Source: Owenia fusiformis (lineage: Eukaryota; Annelida; Polychaeta; Sabellida; Oweniidae). Taken from it: a DNA stretch of 64,000 nt. The position numbers and the translations under genes were made by a program. Every line of letters begins with the position of its first letter. Within the stretch, counting starts at the first letter, position 1. This document shows positions 33,301 to 44,623 of this stretch, in pieces. The notes beneath the pieces were generated by a model that was not told the DNA's origin, searched no databases, and worked only from the letters and a program-made list of their open reading frames with translations. Where the stretch lies: assembly GCA_903813345.2 (NCBI GenBank), contig CAIIXF020000008.1, positions 877,341 to 941,340 of the forward strand, read 5' to 3'.

Positions 33301-35255
33301 ACTGGCTGATGATAAGGGACAGAGGGCTGTTATCATTGAAGCACCATCTCCAAAACTTGTAGAGGACCACTTCAGAGGAGTCTGTGTCGCAATGGGGTAA
33401 TCATCCTTCTCTTTTAATTGGAATATTCTTTTTGGCTAATTTACATTTTTTAAGGGTTGGCAAATTATGGCCCACATAGTATTTAAGATGGATCTTCTTC
33501 AACCTGAAATCTTATAATTTAGGTGTTCAGCTGGTTTTGTATTCACTCCATTAAAGAAAGAGGATATACTTCACAAGACAGTGCAGAACTCAACAAGTAG
33601 GGCCTGGGGTTTAGGGCATGCTGTACTGAAGGCCAGGGCACAGAAGAAAGACCCATTCCAAGCTATATTAGACTTTGAGAATGGAAAAAGTCTTTGTAAA
33701 GGAAAGGTTTGTGACACCATTATATTGACCATTTTTCCATGGTCTCAGTCATGTATGTTTTAGAAGGTAGTTTACATTATTTATTTAAGCTTGTTCTATT
33801 GGTTATCTTGGTTTTGTATTGATTTTATTTGTATTCAGATGTTCTGAAAATTTTGGTGCATGCGCCTGTATACCGGTCACACTCTAGGAATACGAACAGA
33901 TTCACTGTTTTTCAGTGAATAATTGAGTCCCTGACTTTGTAAATGTTTCAGATAATAGACGTTGAGAGACGGAATGAAGGAGGTTTCACCAGGGGAGTGC
34001 TGAAGATCCTAGGGTTAGCAGAGTTCCAAGATGAAGTACTAATAATAAAGTTCCAAAATGAAAATCTTGTAGCTACAATGCATCATCCAAATGGCCAGAA
34101 AGAGGTATGTTATTGTGAACTGCAATATTTAACAAAATAAAGTAAACTATACATGTACGTACCTAGTCTAGGTATAAGCTTCTGTGACCCCCCCCCCCTC
34201 TACTTGACGAAGCACCTTCTCACAGAGAGTCTAGTAAGGACTTGCTAGAAACAGGTACAGCCCTTGTTGTAGTGGCGAGGGGGGTTGTCACAATGGCTTG
34301 TAGCTAGTATAGTCGTACCAATAAACTAGTAGAGCCTTCTAGCAATATATAAACGAGAAATTCAAAACATTTATGAAAAAATGTATTTAGTAAAATGAAT
34401 TGTAATGATTTGTAATTGTAATTGTAAAATTTTACACAAAATATCAATTAAAACGAACCCCTGGGGGTTCACTCCAAATAATTTGGAGGTATGTGCAGCA
34501 CGGTCAATTTTGGCTTTGAGCATAAAACATGGAAATTGGCCAATCTAAGAGAAAAAAAACATGAAAATTGTCTAAGAAAGTACCCTTTTTAAGTCAAACT
34601 ACAGAAAATTGTATTAAATTCATTAAATCAGTTGCTGAGGTTTACACAAATCACTAGAGAAGTTGATTTTTTAGTCATTTATTAGTCTCAGAGGAATTAA
34701 ACATGGAAACCTTCAATCTTGAGAGGAAATTGACATGGAAAAAATGCTCATAAGTGGGTCTTTGGGGCGGCACATAGGTACATGTATTAAGAAGAATATT
34801 GGAATGAAACCCTGGGAACTAACTCCGTGCCGACATCCTCCTATAAGACACCAGTCTTATCTATATATATTGATACATCAATCATAGAAAATGTTTGATC
34901 TGCAGCTTAAAACAACATTAAAAGCATGAGTAATAGTTACATACCATTCTCGGGAAAAAATGTGTGCAAAAATGTGATGTTTCATTTGCAGGTGTTAGTG
35001 TGTACCCCTGACCTGATATGTATAGTGGATACCGAGACAGGCGAGCCTATTATGACTGAGGAAGTTCGCTATGGCCTACGCGTGTCCGTTTTAGGAATAC
35101 CAGCACATCCATTGCTGCTCACTGAACAAGCATTGAAATATATGGGTCCACAGGCATTTGGCTACTCAAAAGAGGAAGTTGAGTTTAAGCCCATAGGTGA
35201 TTATAAGGACCATGGACCAGTGGCTCCAGTGAGCGTGGACAGTTGTACTAGTTAA
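24353..35255 (+). CDS. hydantoinase A/oxoprolinase-like plus DUF917 fusion protein, 16 exons
   Basis: Exons: 24353..24515, 26315..26475, 26803..26979, 27137..27354, 27581..27663 (or 27908..27990), 29427..29611, 29739..29957, 30359..30469, 30987..31145, 31391..31555, 31784..32210, 32945..33159, 33257..33396, 33523..33706, 33952..34104, 34992..35255. They join in phase to 1007 codons plus stop. The N-terminal half is the hydantoinase/oxoprolinase actin-like ATPase: IGVDVGGTNTDAA (residues 7-19), VNIGTTHFVNAV, SGATNSMRGATHLSG, VVIDIGGTSTDVG (about 273-285), FGLGGGS. Members hydrolyse cyclic amides with ATP. The C-terminal half (about 590-1007) is DUF917-like: IGAGILGCGGGGNPHMG, AAEIGGVNS, VVDCDGMGRAFPE, TEEVRYGLRVSVLG. 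From memory, that family has been linked to thiohydantoin metabolism. A cytosolic heterocycle-opening enzyme is inferred. Oddity: in this assembly exon 1 is separated from its donor (25312) by a LINE fragment at 24516-25309, and read-through stops at 24554, so this allele may be damaged or use another start. Confidence 0.85.
24516..25309 (+). mobile_element. 5'-truncated LINE inserted at the exon 1 splice donor
   Basis: An open frame (upstream edge to the stop at 25041-25043) encodes the C-terminal region of a LINE reverse transcriptase: RLGFLRRNLHQCPEKVK, YKSLVRPNLEYASSAWDPY, VQRRAARFVT, then PRTIAKWNTLP. A 3' UTR ends in an attgacatagacatagac repeat at about 25291-25309. No stop interrupts the 170+ codons, so the copy looks young. 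Left of it, hydantoinase exon 1 ends ...GATGCAA; right of it, aa|gtatgc begins. This fits insertion 1-2 bases before the donor with a tiny (AA) or no duplication. Clade is CR1/jockey-like by pattern. Confidence 0.8.
25312..25824. other. first intron of the hydantoinase gene
   Basis: Starts with gtatgc at 25312. Around 25690-25760 there are degenerate direct repeats of ggttgcatggc/gattgcatggc. No exon was recognised. Confidence 0.4.
25825..26161. mobile_element. 0.34 kb hairpin element with internal tandem repeats
   Basis: Inverted arms of about 65 bp: caagacttatgactg at 25825 is mirrored by cagtcataagtcttg ending at 26161, and cttaagttgcgca-type sequence is shared by both. The loop contains about three copies of a 60-66 bp unit with atattatattgcaa and tgaccgtg motifs. 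Non-autonomous, located in the first intron of the hydantoinase gene. Confidence 0.75.
27908..27990 (+). CDS. duplicate (alternative) fifth exon of the hydantoinase gene
   Basis: A second 83-base exon, the same length and phase as 27581..27663. It is preceded by atatatttcag and followed by gttcta. Both encode the core S-SG-(A/T)TNSMRGATHLSG of the ATPase and differ mainly at the N-terminal side (VSLETPVLTFSSGA against CMDYPILTFSSGT). Because 83 is not a multiple of 3, including both would shift the frame, so use must be exclusive. Upstream intron sequence (acacttg...) is duplicated too. The donor gttcta is weaker than gtagat of the first copy. Confidence 0.75.
28079..29235. repeat. minisatellite of 105-108 bp units, about 11 copies
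   Basis: The marker ggctagcttt recurs at 28136, 28244, 28352, 28457, 28563, 28668, 28774, 28880, 28987 and 29094, with a diverged copy at about 29217. Early units are 108 bp and later ones 105-107. Each has ttgctttattttag, a good 3' splice-site look-alike. It lies in the intron just after the duplicated exon. Confidence 0.9.
30195..30260. repeat. fragment of an interspersed GTGGAACA repeat
   Basis: gcagtaatacctgta and ggaagtggaaca are shared with a longer copy at about 32670-32835. Located in an intron of the hydantoinase gene. Confidence 0.4.
32211..32944. other. intron of the hydantoinase gene with a GTGGAACAC-type interspersed repeat
   Basis: At about 32675-32835 the motif gtggaacac occurs about five times, and the end caggtattactgta is the reverse of the gcagtaatacctgta start seen near 30203. 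This is a dispersed repeat. The rest is AT-rich with no exon. Confidence 0.5.
34105..34991. other. last intron of the hydantoinase gene
   Basis: Contains a C-run near 34186-34200, a cccctgggggttcac palindrome near 34456-34472, and acatggaaa-type repeats (34527-34740). No exon was recognised. Confidence 0.4.
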
Positions 35256-35284
35256 TAAATTTTTGATTTTATATCATGAACGTT

Positions 35285-35290
35285 AATAAA
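35285..35290 (+). terminator. polyadenylation signal of the hydantoinase gene
   Basis: AATAAA 30 bases after the stop codon at 35253-35255; another AATAAA overlaps the stop itself (35254-35259). Confidence 0.5.
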
Positions 35291-35771
35291 GCTACGACAA
35301 GCACCACTTGAAACATACTTTTGACGGCTTTATGGTTTATTAGGTCTTGGCTGGTGAATTCGTATACACGGCCAATATGTTGCCTGGAGTTTGAATATTA
35401 ACATATAATCGCAGGTACTCAGACCTATTTCATTCTGGTAAAAAGTGCACATGATACGGCAATTGCAGCTTTCAGTCGCGTTGAGTAACATCTTCACGCC
35501 CGTCCTTGCCGCATATGCCAATATAATGCTATTCCACTCCCGTAATAAATGTCTTAACATGCACAGTTTACGGTTTTAACGCGATAATTTATTTATTATG
35601 TATTTTAAGTTGTCCCAACGTCTGCATAATTCATGCGCCTACACAGGAAAAGGGTGGTTGACATAACATAATAAGAAACATTATTTTGATATTTTTACGA
35701 CTGCATTCCGGGCCTCAGGTTGCGATGGTCATCGTGCTACCACTGTACATGTAACTGTTGTGCTGTAACAG
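35291..35771. other. intergenic spacer between convergent genes
   Basis: Separates the 3' end of the hydantoinase gene from the 3' end of the minus-strand receptor gene. No exon, repeat or RNA gene was recognised. Confidence 0.4.
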
Positions 35772-37242
35772 TCATTGATTCTGTATATTTTCACTGATTC
35801 TGCTTGTACTAGCACCTTCAACTAGTGACTTACGGAACTTGCTGTAGGCGAAAAAGTTGAAAACACCACCCATATTTGCGAATATTATTGTCATGAGTGT
35901 CAACCATTTGGGCGGGAGCTCTGCAAATGCCCAGAATGAGTAGAACGTATAGGCCCACCACTGCCCAGCGTACGCAATGACGAAAATCACCAACGTTTTG
36001 GTGGTTTTGATGCAATTCTTCTTCGCTGCAGCCTCATCGCTGTTAAAGTCGGCGATGTTTTTTGTGACCCTCCACACAGTGAAGACAACTGCGGCGTAAC
36101 ATCCGAGATTAAACAGGAAAGTAAAGATCATAGCAACGGACAAAACTGACATAACAAGCCCAGAGAGAGGGTTCCGCCCATCAATCAAACACCTAAATGG
36201 ATTTAATGAATTCATTTTACAGATTGACCATGGCCGACTCAAACATTCTGTCTAAGATAGTAGCTATCAGTAGTGCATGCACATGTTAAATAAAGTGCAT
36301 GTTTTAAATTGCTCTTGATTAAAAGATGGCGACACTTCTTTAAAAATGAATGCACCATGTAATACAAACAACTTTGCCATCTTTCAATGACTTTGATAAA
36401 AACTTGATATATAAAGCTTGATAGATCGAAATGTTTTTGATAATTTATTGTAAGCTTTGATGTGGTCCGTTTGAGCTGTTGTTGGTGTCAAATGAAAGAT
36501 AAGGTTCTTATAAATACATTGGACATACTATGAAATGAAAATGTAAGTTTTTATTTTGCCAAAAACGTTGAAAATACGCAAAGTGGGCCTTTAATATTGC
36601 TAGTTAACGTTAGAAAGAATGTTTAGGGGTATTGGGATCAGAAACATCAGGATTTTTACATATGGTGACTTACCATGCTCCACTTGGACCGAGTAAGTCA
36701 AATTGCACTAACACAGATCCAATTCCAGCTGGAATCCCAATAGATGAAGTCAGCAATCTCCAGTCATACTTTCCAAGTTGCAATTTTTTGTTTTTCACGA
36801 TTAATACAAACGCGCTTATGGCGGTAAATATCACGACTATGGCCTGCATGAATATCAACTCATTGAGAAGGAATCCGAGGATGGTGCACGGGAGGTCGGG
36901 AACATGGTCGTACAGGGTAATCATTATGTAGTGGTCAATACTATGGGAGATACTCCACAAAAGATCACAAAGGGCGAGATAGATGACCAAGCGTTCTGGT
37001 AACTTCCATTGCCAAAACGATCGACTGCGACGTTTCCCCATCACACCAAGGTAAACGACCAAACCAAAACTGAAACAGATGCTGATAAAGAGACTAGAAG
37101 CACCTCCTATGTGTATTATCCAAAACCAAACTCCCGACTGGCCGAAAACAGGTAGAAATACACGCCCATCATCTCGGACTGTTGCAGTCGTCCTGTTAAA
37201 GTTGGTTGAGGTTTCGTAGTCAGGCAACGCGGTTGTAAGCAT
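35772..37242 (-). CDS. seven-helix G protein-coupled receptor (Git3/cAMP-receptor-like), two exons, complete
   Basis: Exons 37242..36674 and 36192..35772 (minus) join in phase (tg|g, Trp) to 329 codons plus stop. The donor gtaagt and acceptor ccatttag are good. The extracellular N-terminus of about 38 residues has an N-x-T site (NRT at 16-18). Seven hydrophobic helices follow, roughly at 39-64, 82-104, 118-140, 157-178, 203-228, 255-275 and 286-306. WKLPERLVIYLALCDLLWS opens helix 2, KKLQLGKYDWRLL is the second intracellular loop, and WWAYTFYSFWAF leads into helix 7. There is no DRY motif. The pattern resembles the cAMP-receptor-like/Git3 branch found in fungi, amoebae and many invertebrates, not rhodopsin-type receptors. 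Ligand unknown. An internal Met 16 codons upstream of the second exon is intronic, not a start. Confidence 0.82.
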
Positions 37243-38074
37243 TTCAAGTCGAATGTTTTGGACAACATGTAATCATAAACCTAACAATGTAAAGATGAGT
37301 GTAATATAACATATTTTCAGAATTCTGTATAGAACTATACCATTTGCATTCTGCGCGCAGGGTAATGTAACTACGACCTGTATGATATTTTGACCGATGA
37401 ACTAACCACATCATCATGTAGAGTTGCTTTTAGATATTTCAAGTTATCGTTAGGAGGCAATGTTGTATATCAAGTTGTTAAGATGGTGTTAAGATCAACA
37501 ATTTTTATCCGAAAGTCAAATTTTTGGAAACAATGTCACAAACAACTTTTAAGCCATGAAAATTTTTTGTATATTATGATTTCACAAGTATTTAGATTAT
37601 TTAAAATTGAACATAACATAGTATACGTTAAACTTTACTTTACTAACTGTAATCCTTGAGTCACCGTGTGTAGTATAACAAGATTCCACTAGGTTCTCTA
37701 AAGCAGGTACTTGCAATATATTTCCGTGGCTTGGTTCTCTCCAAAATTGACGCGAGTCTGTGTCGATGTGCACGATCCATCCCACTTTGTAGAAAACTGC
37801 TGTGAACCGTGATTATAAACTAGATAATTAATCGAATTATATGATAGATTATGATATATACAGATATATGATACATCCTCTTAGCTTCTAATTTTGATAA
37901 TTGGTGTATTTCGTGACGTTACTATTTTTTTATGTAACCACCAAAAGTGTTGTCTTGCATGTATTGTCACAGCCTCTAACTTTTTCTGGATGTGTCTGGC
38001 GGTCGGCGTGAGAGAATCGCAGGCATGCTATGCAAATTAAGCAAATTGACCATTTTTTCAAAATCATCTACACG
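37243..38074. other. 5' flank of the receptor gene
   Basis: AT-rich, with no TATA box in a convincing position and no coding sequence recognised. Confidence 0.4.
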
Positions 38075-38350
38075 CCTTAATTCTCAGAATTTCAAATCTG
38101 TCCTCTGACTTTCGAAAGGTCAAAAAGTTGATTTTTCAAATTGATATTTTGGATCCAAATTTAAGTCAGCAAAATTACAAACTACCTACTTAGGTCTGGA
38201 AGAGTACAATTTTCAAGTCGATGATTTTGAAAACTTGGTCAATTTGCTGGATTTCGCAAAATGTAAAAAATGTTAACCCATGGGCCACGTTGACCTCAAT
38301 TTGACCTTTTTTGACCTACTTTTTCTGAAAAACAAATTATTTTCTGAAGA
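38075..38350. repeat. inverted copy of the dispersed repeat at 8.7 kb
   Basis: aaaggtcaaaaagttgattt and flanking sequence match the reverse complement of 8740-8830; ttgacctttt occurs again near 38302. Confidence 0.55.
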
Positions 38351-38726
38351 GATAATAGGGAGTTAAAGCTTGCATCGAAACGCCAACCTATAAGTCTGAC
38401 CAATCGCCCATACAAATGCATCGTTTAAATATTTTCCATTCACGTTCAGGTTGTGAAAAACATTGCCAGACTAAACTCCTTAATATTTCTCTTCAAATAC
38501 TTCAAATACAAAGTCTCATTTCAAAAAATAATAACTTTTTGATTTAAAAGTAGTTATTTGACAGCACAATATTGGCACCACATTAAACCGCGATGTCTTT
38601 CAAAAGAATTATGTGAGTGTTAGTGCGCTCGGATGAGTTTTTCTCTTGAAAACATGCGACCATGTAATTTGCGCTACGGGACCTTTTGTTCTTTTACTTG
38701 ATACCTGGTGGGAAATCTCATTACCT

Positions 38727-39566
38727 ATTACACGCCTAACCATCGACAACGTACAGTCACAAAATATACAGTCGTAACTTACGCTTTAGATGTACGGTGT
38801 CACTATTCTAACTGATGTGAAGCAAAAACGATGATGTGGGTGTGGTGTAGGTTTTAAAAATTAATCTGAGGAATACTTAAGGGATTTCATGTTTAATTTC
38901 GTGTGTATTCGATTTGGAAGACATTTACCTTTCTAATTCCGTGAAAAGATTTTCGAGCATTCAACAAAAGGTAAAAAAACACTTTTTAGCTGTTTTTCTG
39001 TACCAGGGATACATGAACATGTTCGTTGAACATCACTTGTTACTCATAAAACCCTTAAAGCGTTTTGAAATTAAATCATTGCATTGTTTACATTTCAATT
39101 ACAGGGACAACGTACATTGGAGATGACAACGTACATTTTTGATTTTTTAAATTATACCAAATACATGAATATTTATAAAACCTTCAACCGTCTTAAATTG
39201 TGTAATTTAGAGAAACATATTCTCATAAAAATATTCGGCACTCTAAGACGACAGGGGAGAAAATGATCAAAGGAAATGTGTAAAAAACACAGTTTTCCAA
39301 TCGACCAATTGCATGGGTAGATTAACCACGAAAAAAATCGAGCACTGCTCGTAAATCTTTTAACGTAATTAGAAAGGTAAATGTCTTCCAAATCGAATAC
39401 ACACGAAATCAAACATGAAATCCTTGATGTACTCCTCAAATTTTTGAAAACCACAATCAAACCTACATCATAGTTTTCGCTTCAAATCAGTTAATAGTGA
39501 CACCGTACACCTAAAATGTACGACGGTATCTTGTCACTGTACGTTGTCGATGGTTAGGCGTGTATT
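38727..39566. mobile_element. 0.84 kb hairpin element
   Basis: Left arm (38727-38970; begins ttacacgcctaaccatcgac) and right arm (about 39340-39566; ends gtcgatggttaggcgtgtaa-like) are imperfect reverse complements over about 230 bp. Shared blocks include gtgtattcgatttggaagac. The loop of about 370 bp is AT-rich. No protein recognised. Confidence 0.7.
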
Positions 39567-39615
39567 ACGCAATGCGCCACCGCCGCGGGCAATTCAAAAA
39601 CGCAACTTACAAGTC
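39556..39615. repeat. left half of a dispersed repeat split by an insertion
   Basis: accgccgcgggcaattcaaa and cgcaacttacaagtc match 59171-59235, where the sequence continues without interruption. The right half resumes at 44702. Confidence 0.85.
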
Positions 39616-39844
39616 CACGGTGTATAACCCAAACGCTCCTACATGCACGACGGAGCGTTTCATTACTGAAATTAAACAAAGAAACGCTCCGGAGTAGGAA
39701 AACTGGCTGGCGGGAATGATGAGCCATCTGACGATTTCCCCAATAATGGGAATAAGAGGTATGAGTTCCATATTTCGAGTATACCATTCGATGGGTGTGA
39801 TATTCATGTTGTACTTGGCTGGCTGTTGACGGTTGAAGCAATTA

Positions 39845-42800
39845 GGAAGATACTCCAGTAAAATTATCAAAAATAAATGAAAAAATTGCACACCTAATCA
39901 AACCTAGTGCAACAAATGCATATTGATGACTTAAAACACATATCAAAAATCTAGAAAAATCTAAGTAGTGGAAAACATGTAAAAATCACTATTTGTACCC
40001 CCTGATCTTATTTTATGAGGGGTACTATGATAAGCATTTATATTTTCTGTAATGTGCCTCCAATCACATTCAAATTTTCAGAAATCATGCATCTATGTTA
40101 GGTTAGTAGTCATGGAAAGTTTAATCTTGATTGGACTATTGGTTACCATGGCAACACAATTTAACTGCAAAATATTGAAAATATTAAGAATAAATCAACC
40201 ATGGCCCTACAAACGGATGGTAGATTGTCATTTTTAATTTTTCAAAATGAATGCAAAGTTGAGCTTAATACATATTGAAGGTGTTTACAACAAGATAACA
40301 TGATTACTAGTAATCTATGAATAGGTTGACATATTTGGCTTTGGACTCTATTCATGTTTGATAACTACGAAGTGATTTACCGCAAAGTGGGCGTGGCGCT
40401 TTTTGTTATTACATTTCAAAATAATTCCATGTTTACAGAATCATATTTACAAGGCTCATTGAGAGATTGATACATATGTTATTATCTGGTATGGTGAGTC
40501 TAAACATGTTTTGTCAATTGGTTGCCATAGTAACACAAGATAATGTATGTAAATAGGATGTGGGTAGAGATCATTTCAGGCAATCCTATACCTTAACAAA
40601 TTGTTTATTACATCCATCCTTAAGAAATGTTTTAGTGTATAATCTTTTTTAACAAATACAAGTTTGGATGATATTGATATGCATTTGCTGTGTTAACACA
40701 ACTAATAATGCTGTTTGTTATAATACTGCTCTGTTTGTCCGTCTGCCCATCAATCTGTCAAAGCATTTCCTGACCCATTTATTAATCACATATTGGTGTT
40801 ATATGTAACATCTAAGACTTTAGAAGATGTACCAACTTAGACTCTGTAGGCTGTATCAATCTTAGATTATGGATGCTATGCCCATTGTAGACTTTGGAGG
40901 ATATACCCATTAAACATTAGAGGCTAAACCCTCTAAGACTCTAGAGGCTGTGCCATCTAAGACCCATTTATTTATCACAGCTTGGTGTTATATGTGACTA
41001 AATGGTGATTCCTGACATCTTAGACTCTAGAAGATATACCAACTTAGACTCTGTAGGCTGTATTGATCTTAGATTATGGATGCTGTAGACTCTGGAGGAT
41101 GTACCCATTAAACATTAAAGGCTAAACCCTCTAAGACTCTAGAGACTGTGCTATCTTACACCTATTTATTAATAACAGATTGGTGTTAGATGTGACTAAA
41201 TGGTGATTCCTGACATCTAGAAGATGTACAAACTTAGACTCTGTAGGCTGTATTAATCTTAGATTATGGATGCTGTACCCACTGGAGGATGTACCATTAA
41301 AAATTAGAGGCTAAATCCTCTGAAACTCTAGAGACTGTACCATCTTAGACCCATTTATTAACCACAGATTGGTGTTATATGTGACAAAATGTCGATTCTA
41401 GACATATCTTAGACTCTAGAAGATGTACCAACTTAGACTTTGTAAACTGTATGAATCTTAGATTATGGATGCTGTACCCATTGTAGACTATTGAGGATGT
41501 ACCCATTAAACACTTAAGGCTAAACCCTCTAAGCCTCTAGAGGCTGTACCATCTTAGACTCTTGGAGACTATACCCATCATAGACTCTGGAGAGGCTGTA
41601 ATATCTTAGACTCTTAGAGGCTTTACCCATCATAGACACTGCATCTGGAAAGTGTACCCTCTTCTCTTGAAGGCTATTCTCAGAACTCATCAAAGGCTCT
41701 GGAGGCTATACCATCTTTGACTCTTGAAGGCTATACCCATTGTAGACTCTGGAGGCTATACCCACTTAGACTCTTGGATGCTATACCAACTCAGACTCTT
41801 ATAGGCTGTACTATCTTAGAATCTTGGAGGCTGTACCTATCTTGGACTCTGACTGTCATAGAAATCAGGTACTATTGTGGCTGTACTATATTTGGTTCTA
41901 CAGGTTGAATCCGTATTATACTCTGAAGTTACATCATATTAGTCTAGATGCTGAATTCATATTATACTCTGGTGGCTGTACCATCTTAGACTCTGGAGAC
42001 TATACCATCTTAGACTTTTGGAGGCTATACCATCTCATTTGTAGGCTATACTATCGTAAGACTCATGGGGTCTTTACCCATCTTAGACTCTGATTTTCAT
42101 CTTTGACTCTAGAGGCTGAATTCATATTGATGCTACACCATATTAGTCTCTGGAGGATGAATTCATATTATACTCTGGAGGTTGTACCATATTAGAAAGT
42201 AGACACTAGGCTGTGCCAATTTTTGTGCCAATAGAGGATGGACCATCTTGTACTCTTGGAAATGGAGGTTCTACCCATCATAGAAGACTATTGTGGCTAA
42301 AGCCATATTATACTCTGATTGTTATACTCATAGACTAAACCATTTTCTCATATCTGGAGGCTGGACCTTCTCAGGGTCTGAAGGCTGTACCATCTTAGAC
42401 CCTGGAAACTGATCCCATATTATGTCTGGAGGCTGCACCATCTGAGACTGGAGACTCGTGAAGACTTACCCATCCTAGGCTCTGAATGCTATAGCAATCA
42501 GCTTTTGAAGGATCTACCATCTCTGGAGACAGATCCCATGTTATATCTAAAGGCTGTATCATCTAGGGGTCTGGAGACTGTACCATCTTAGACTCATAGA
42601 GGCTGTACCCATCCTAGGCTCTTAATGCTATAGCAATCATAGATTAAGAATTTTGTAGCATCTTTGACTCTTGATGCTGAATACATGTTACACTCTAGAG
42701 GCTGTACCATATTATATTCTTGAGACTGCACCCGTCTTATACTCTTGAGGCTATACCATCTATGTACTATTTAGGATGAGCCAGCTTAGGCTCTTGTATC

Positions 42801-43640
42801 TGAACTATTCTATGGTCTAAGGCTCTACCATATTAAGCTATCGGATGATATGTTCTTGGTTTTGAAGCACATCATATATGCTGGGAGTTGAATCATATAC
42901 CATGTTATAGAATAACATATTGCATTACACTATCTGCGTTTATTATGGTCTGTTACTATGGCAACCCTTGACCAATCAAGTACAGACTGGCCATATTAAA
43001 GAATAACATCAGTATCCATAAGCACTATAAATATCACTGTGACTGATTCTGTAGAAATGTCATTTTTATGAATTCATCACCAAAAAGTGCCACGCCCACT
43101 TTTGAGTAGAAAGAGTGGTAGTCACCTAATAGAATAGAGTACAGAGTCAAAGTTATCATATAATTCATCATATTAATGATGCTATCTTATTAAACACTCC
43201 CCAAATATGTTTTTAGGGTAACTTAATGTTCATTTTTAAATGATTTGAAGAGAAATGACAACATATATTATTATAGGAAGCTTCGGATTTACCTGAACTA
43301 TTAAAGATTTGAGCAATTAAATTGTGTTGATATAGTAACCAATTGACCAATTGATATCAAACTTGCTGTGACAACTAACTATATATATGTGCATGATCCC
43401 TGAAGATTTCATTGTGATTGAAGTTATATAACAGGAATTATTAATGTTTATCACAGTACCCCCTCATAAAATTACCCCAGGGGGTATAAATGGTGATTTT
43501 AAGGTTTTCCACTACTTAGATTTTTCTAGATTTTTAATATGTTGTTTTACTTACCAATGGCTATTGATTACACCAGGTTTGCTCTGGTGTGCAATTATTT
43601 CATTTATTTATGAAAATTTACAGCGGTTTTACTGGAGTAA
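39845..43640. mobile_element. nested foldback element with satellite core
   Basis: Arms at about 39845-40570 and 42900-43640 are diverged reverse complements. Examples are aagtgggcgtggcgcttttt (40386) against aaaaagtgccacgcccactt (43083), ttccactacttagatttttc against its complement near 39960, and ttggttgccatagtaac against gttactatggcaac. The core is a 2 kb tandem-repeat field. It lies inside the CACGGTG element. Confidence 0.75.
40760..42880. repeat. degenerate minisatellite field (about 25-30 bp units; about 190-bp higher-order units at left)
   Basis: Units resemble cttagactctggaggctgta. In the left 0.8 kb they are organised into about four higher-order copies of about 190 bp, each marked by catttattaatcac-like sequence at 40778, 40964, 41162 and 41351. 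To the right the short units are irregular. No coding potential. Confidence 0.85.
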
Positions 43641-44091
43641 GAGCTGTACGAAGCAGTATAGTTATCAAAATTCAAAAACGTATTTGTCATTCTACCGGTC
43701 AAAACCCCTTTTGTTGATACATGTGATTAGTTGAGCCAAGATTAGAGAACCAACGTATATTTTAGTCAAATTCCAATGCTTCAACGCACCATACATTATC
43801 GTAATAGTGATTTGATGACCGAAAATCCAGTCTTAAAAATGATGACATTCTCATATTCAAGAAACGCTCCGATCTGGTTAACACAGTGAACTGGAAACGC
43901 TCCGGTAGTCTAGATCAGTTTAGGAAATATATAGCTTGCCTTTCCCTTTCAGGAAGCGAAAGAAAAGATCTATTATACCCCTTGGCATCAAAAGAAGAAA
44001 GATTAATTCACATATAAATTTTAGTTTTTTTTTCTATAGTTTTATGATTTAGCACACATGTAGGCATGACATCATCTAATATAGGCTTAAA

Positions 44092-44623
44092 TCAGCTAGT
44101 TGCACGTTTAGCACCACCAGGTTCAGATGTTTCAATTTGCCTAACAAGTACAACACGTTTTTGAGAGATAGATTCGATTCGGAACTCTTCTCTAATAATC
44201 TGAAAATGATATCAAAACAAAATGGTAAGAGCGTTTCTAAAATTGTGTTCTAAATCGACGGAGCGTTTTGAGGAAAACAAGCGATTTCTCGAGAACAAGT
44301 AATGGATTTGGACTGGGATTTTAGGAAATGAGAATATACGAGTTTGTGATCTACTACTTTAACAGAAAGATTAACGTTTTCATAGAAATACTAGTTTAAT
44401 TCGTAATTTGTGGTCAAATCGTCATCTTCAGATTCGTTCGATCTACACTACGGAGCTTTGATCAAGCAAATAACAGTTTACCACCAGAAGTTGAATAAAT
44501 AAGATCTTTCCTCACGGTATTGTTCATCGAATGGTACATAATATTTCACCATAACATATGATATGTAAGAGAAACGAGAGAAACAATACTTACGGTCATA
44601 GTGGAATCTTCATTAGCCGCCAT
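44092..44623 (-). CDS. possible small two-exon gene inside the CACGGTG element (45 aa)
   Basis: Exon 44623..44594 starts with ATG in a good context (aaataaaATGGCG) and ends at a strong donor, gtaagt. Exon 44199..44092 follows a tttcag acceptor and continues in phase to a stop. The product begins MAANEDSTMT and continues IIREEFRIES. No family is recognised. It lies next to the right TIR, where a transposase gene would begin, so it may be the promoter-proximal remnant of one. It could equally be a chance splice pair. Confidence 0.35.

Noticed and set aside
36192-36242. ATG at 36242 as the start of the receptor's second half
   Set aside because: It lies in the intron; the exon begins at 36192 and completes the Trp codon left by the donor at 36674.
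40052-43734. Short ORFs inside the nested foldback element as a transposase
   Set aside because: All under 100 codons, within inverted arms or minisatellite units, with no catalytic motif.
43881-43887. cacagtg identical to the V(D)J heptamer inside the CACGGTG element
   Set aside because: A single 7-base match is expected by chance and no nonamer at 12- or 23-base spacing was seen.
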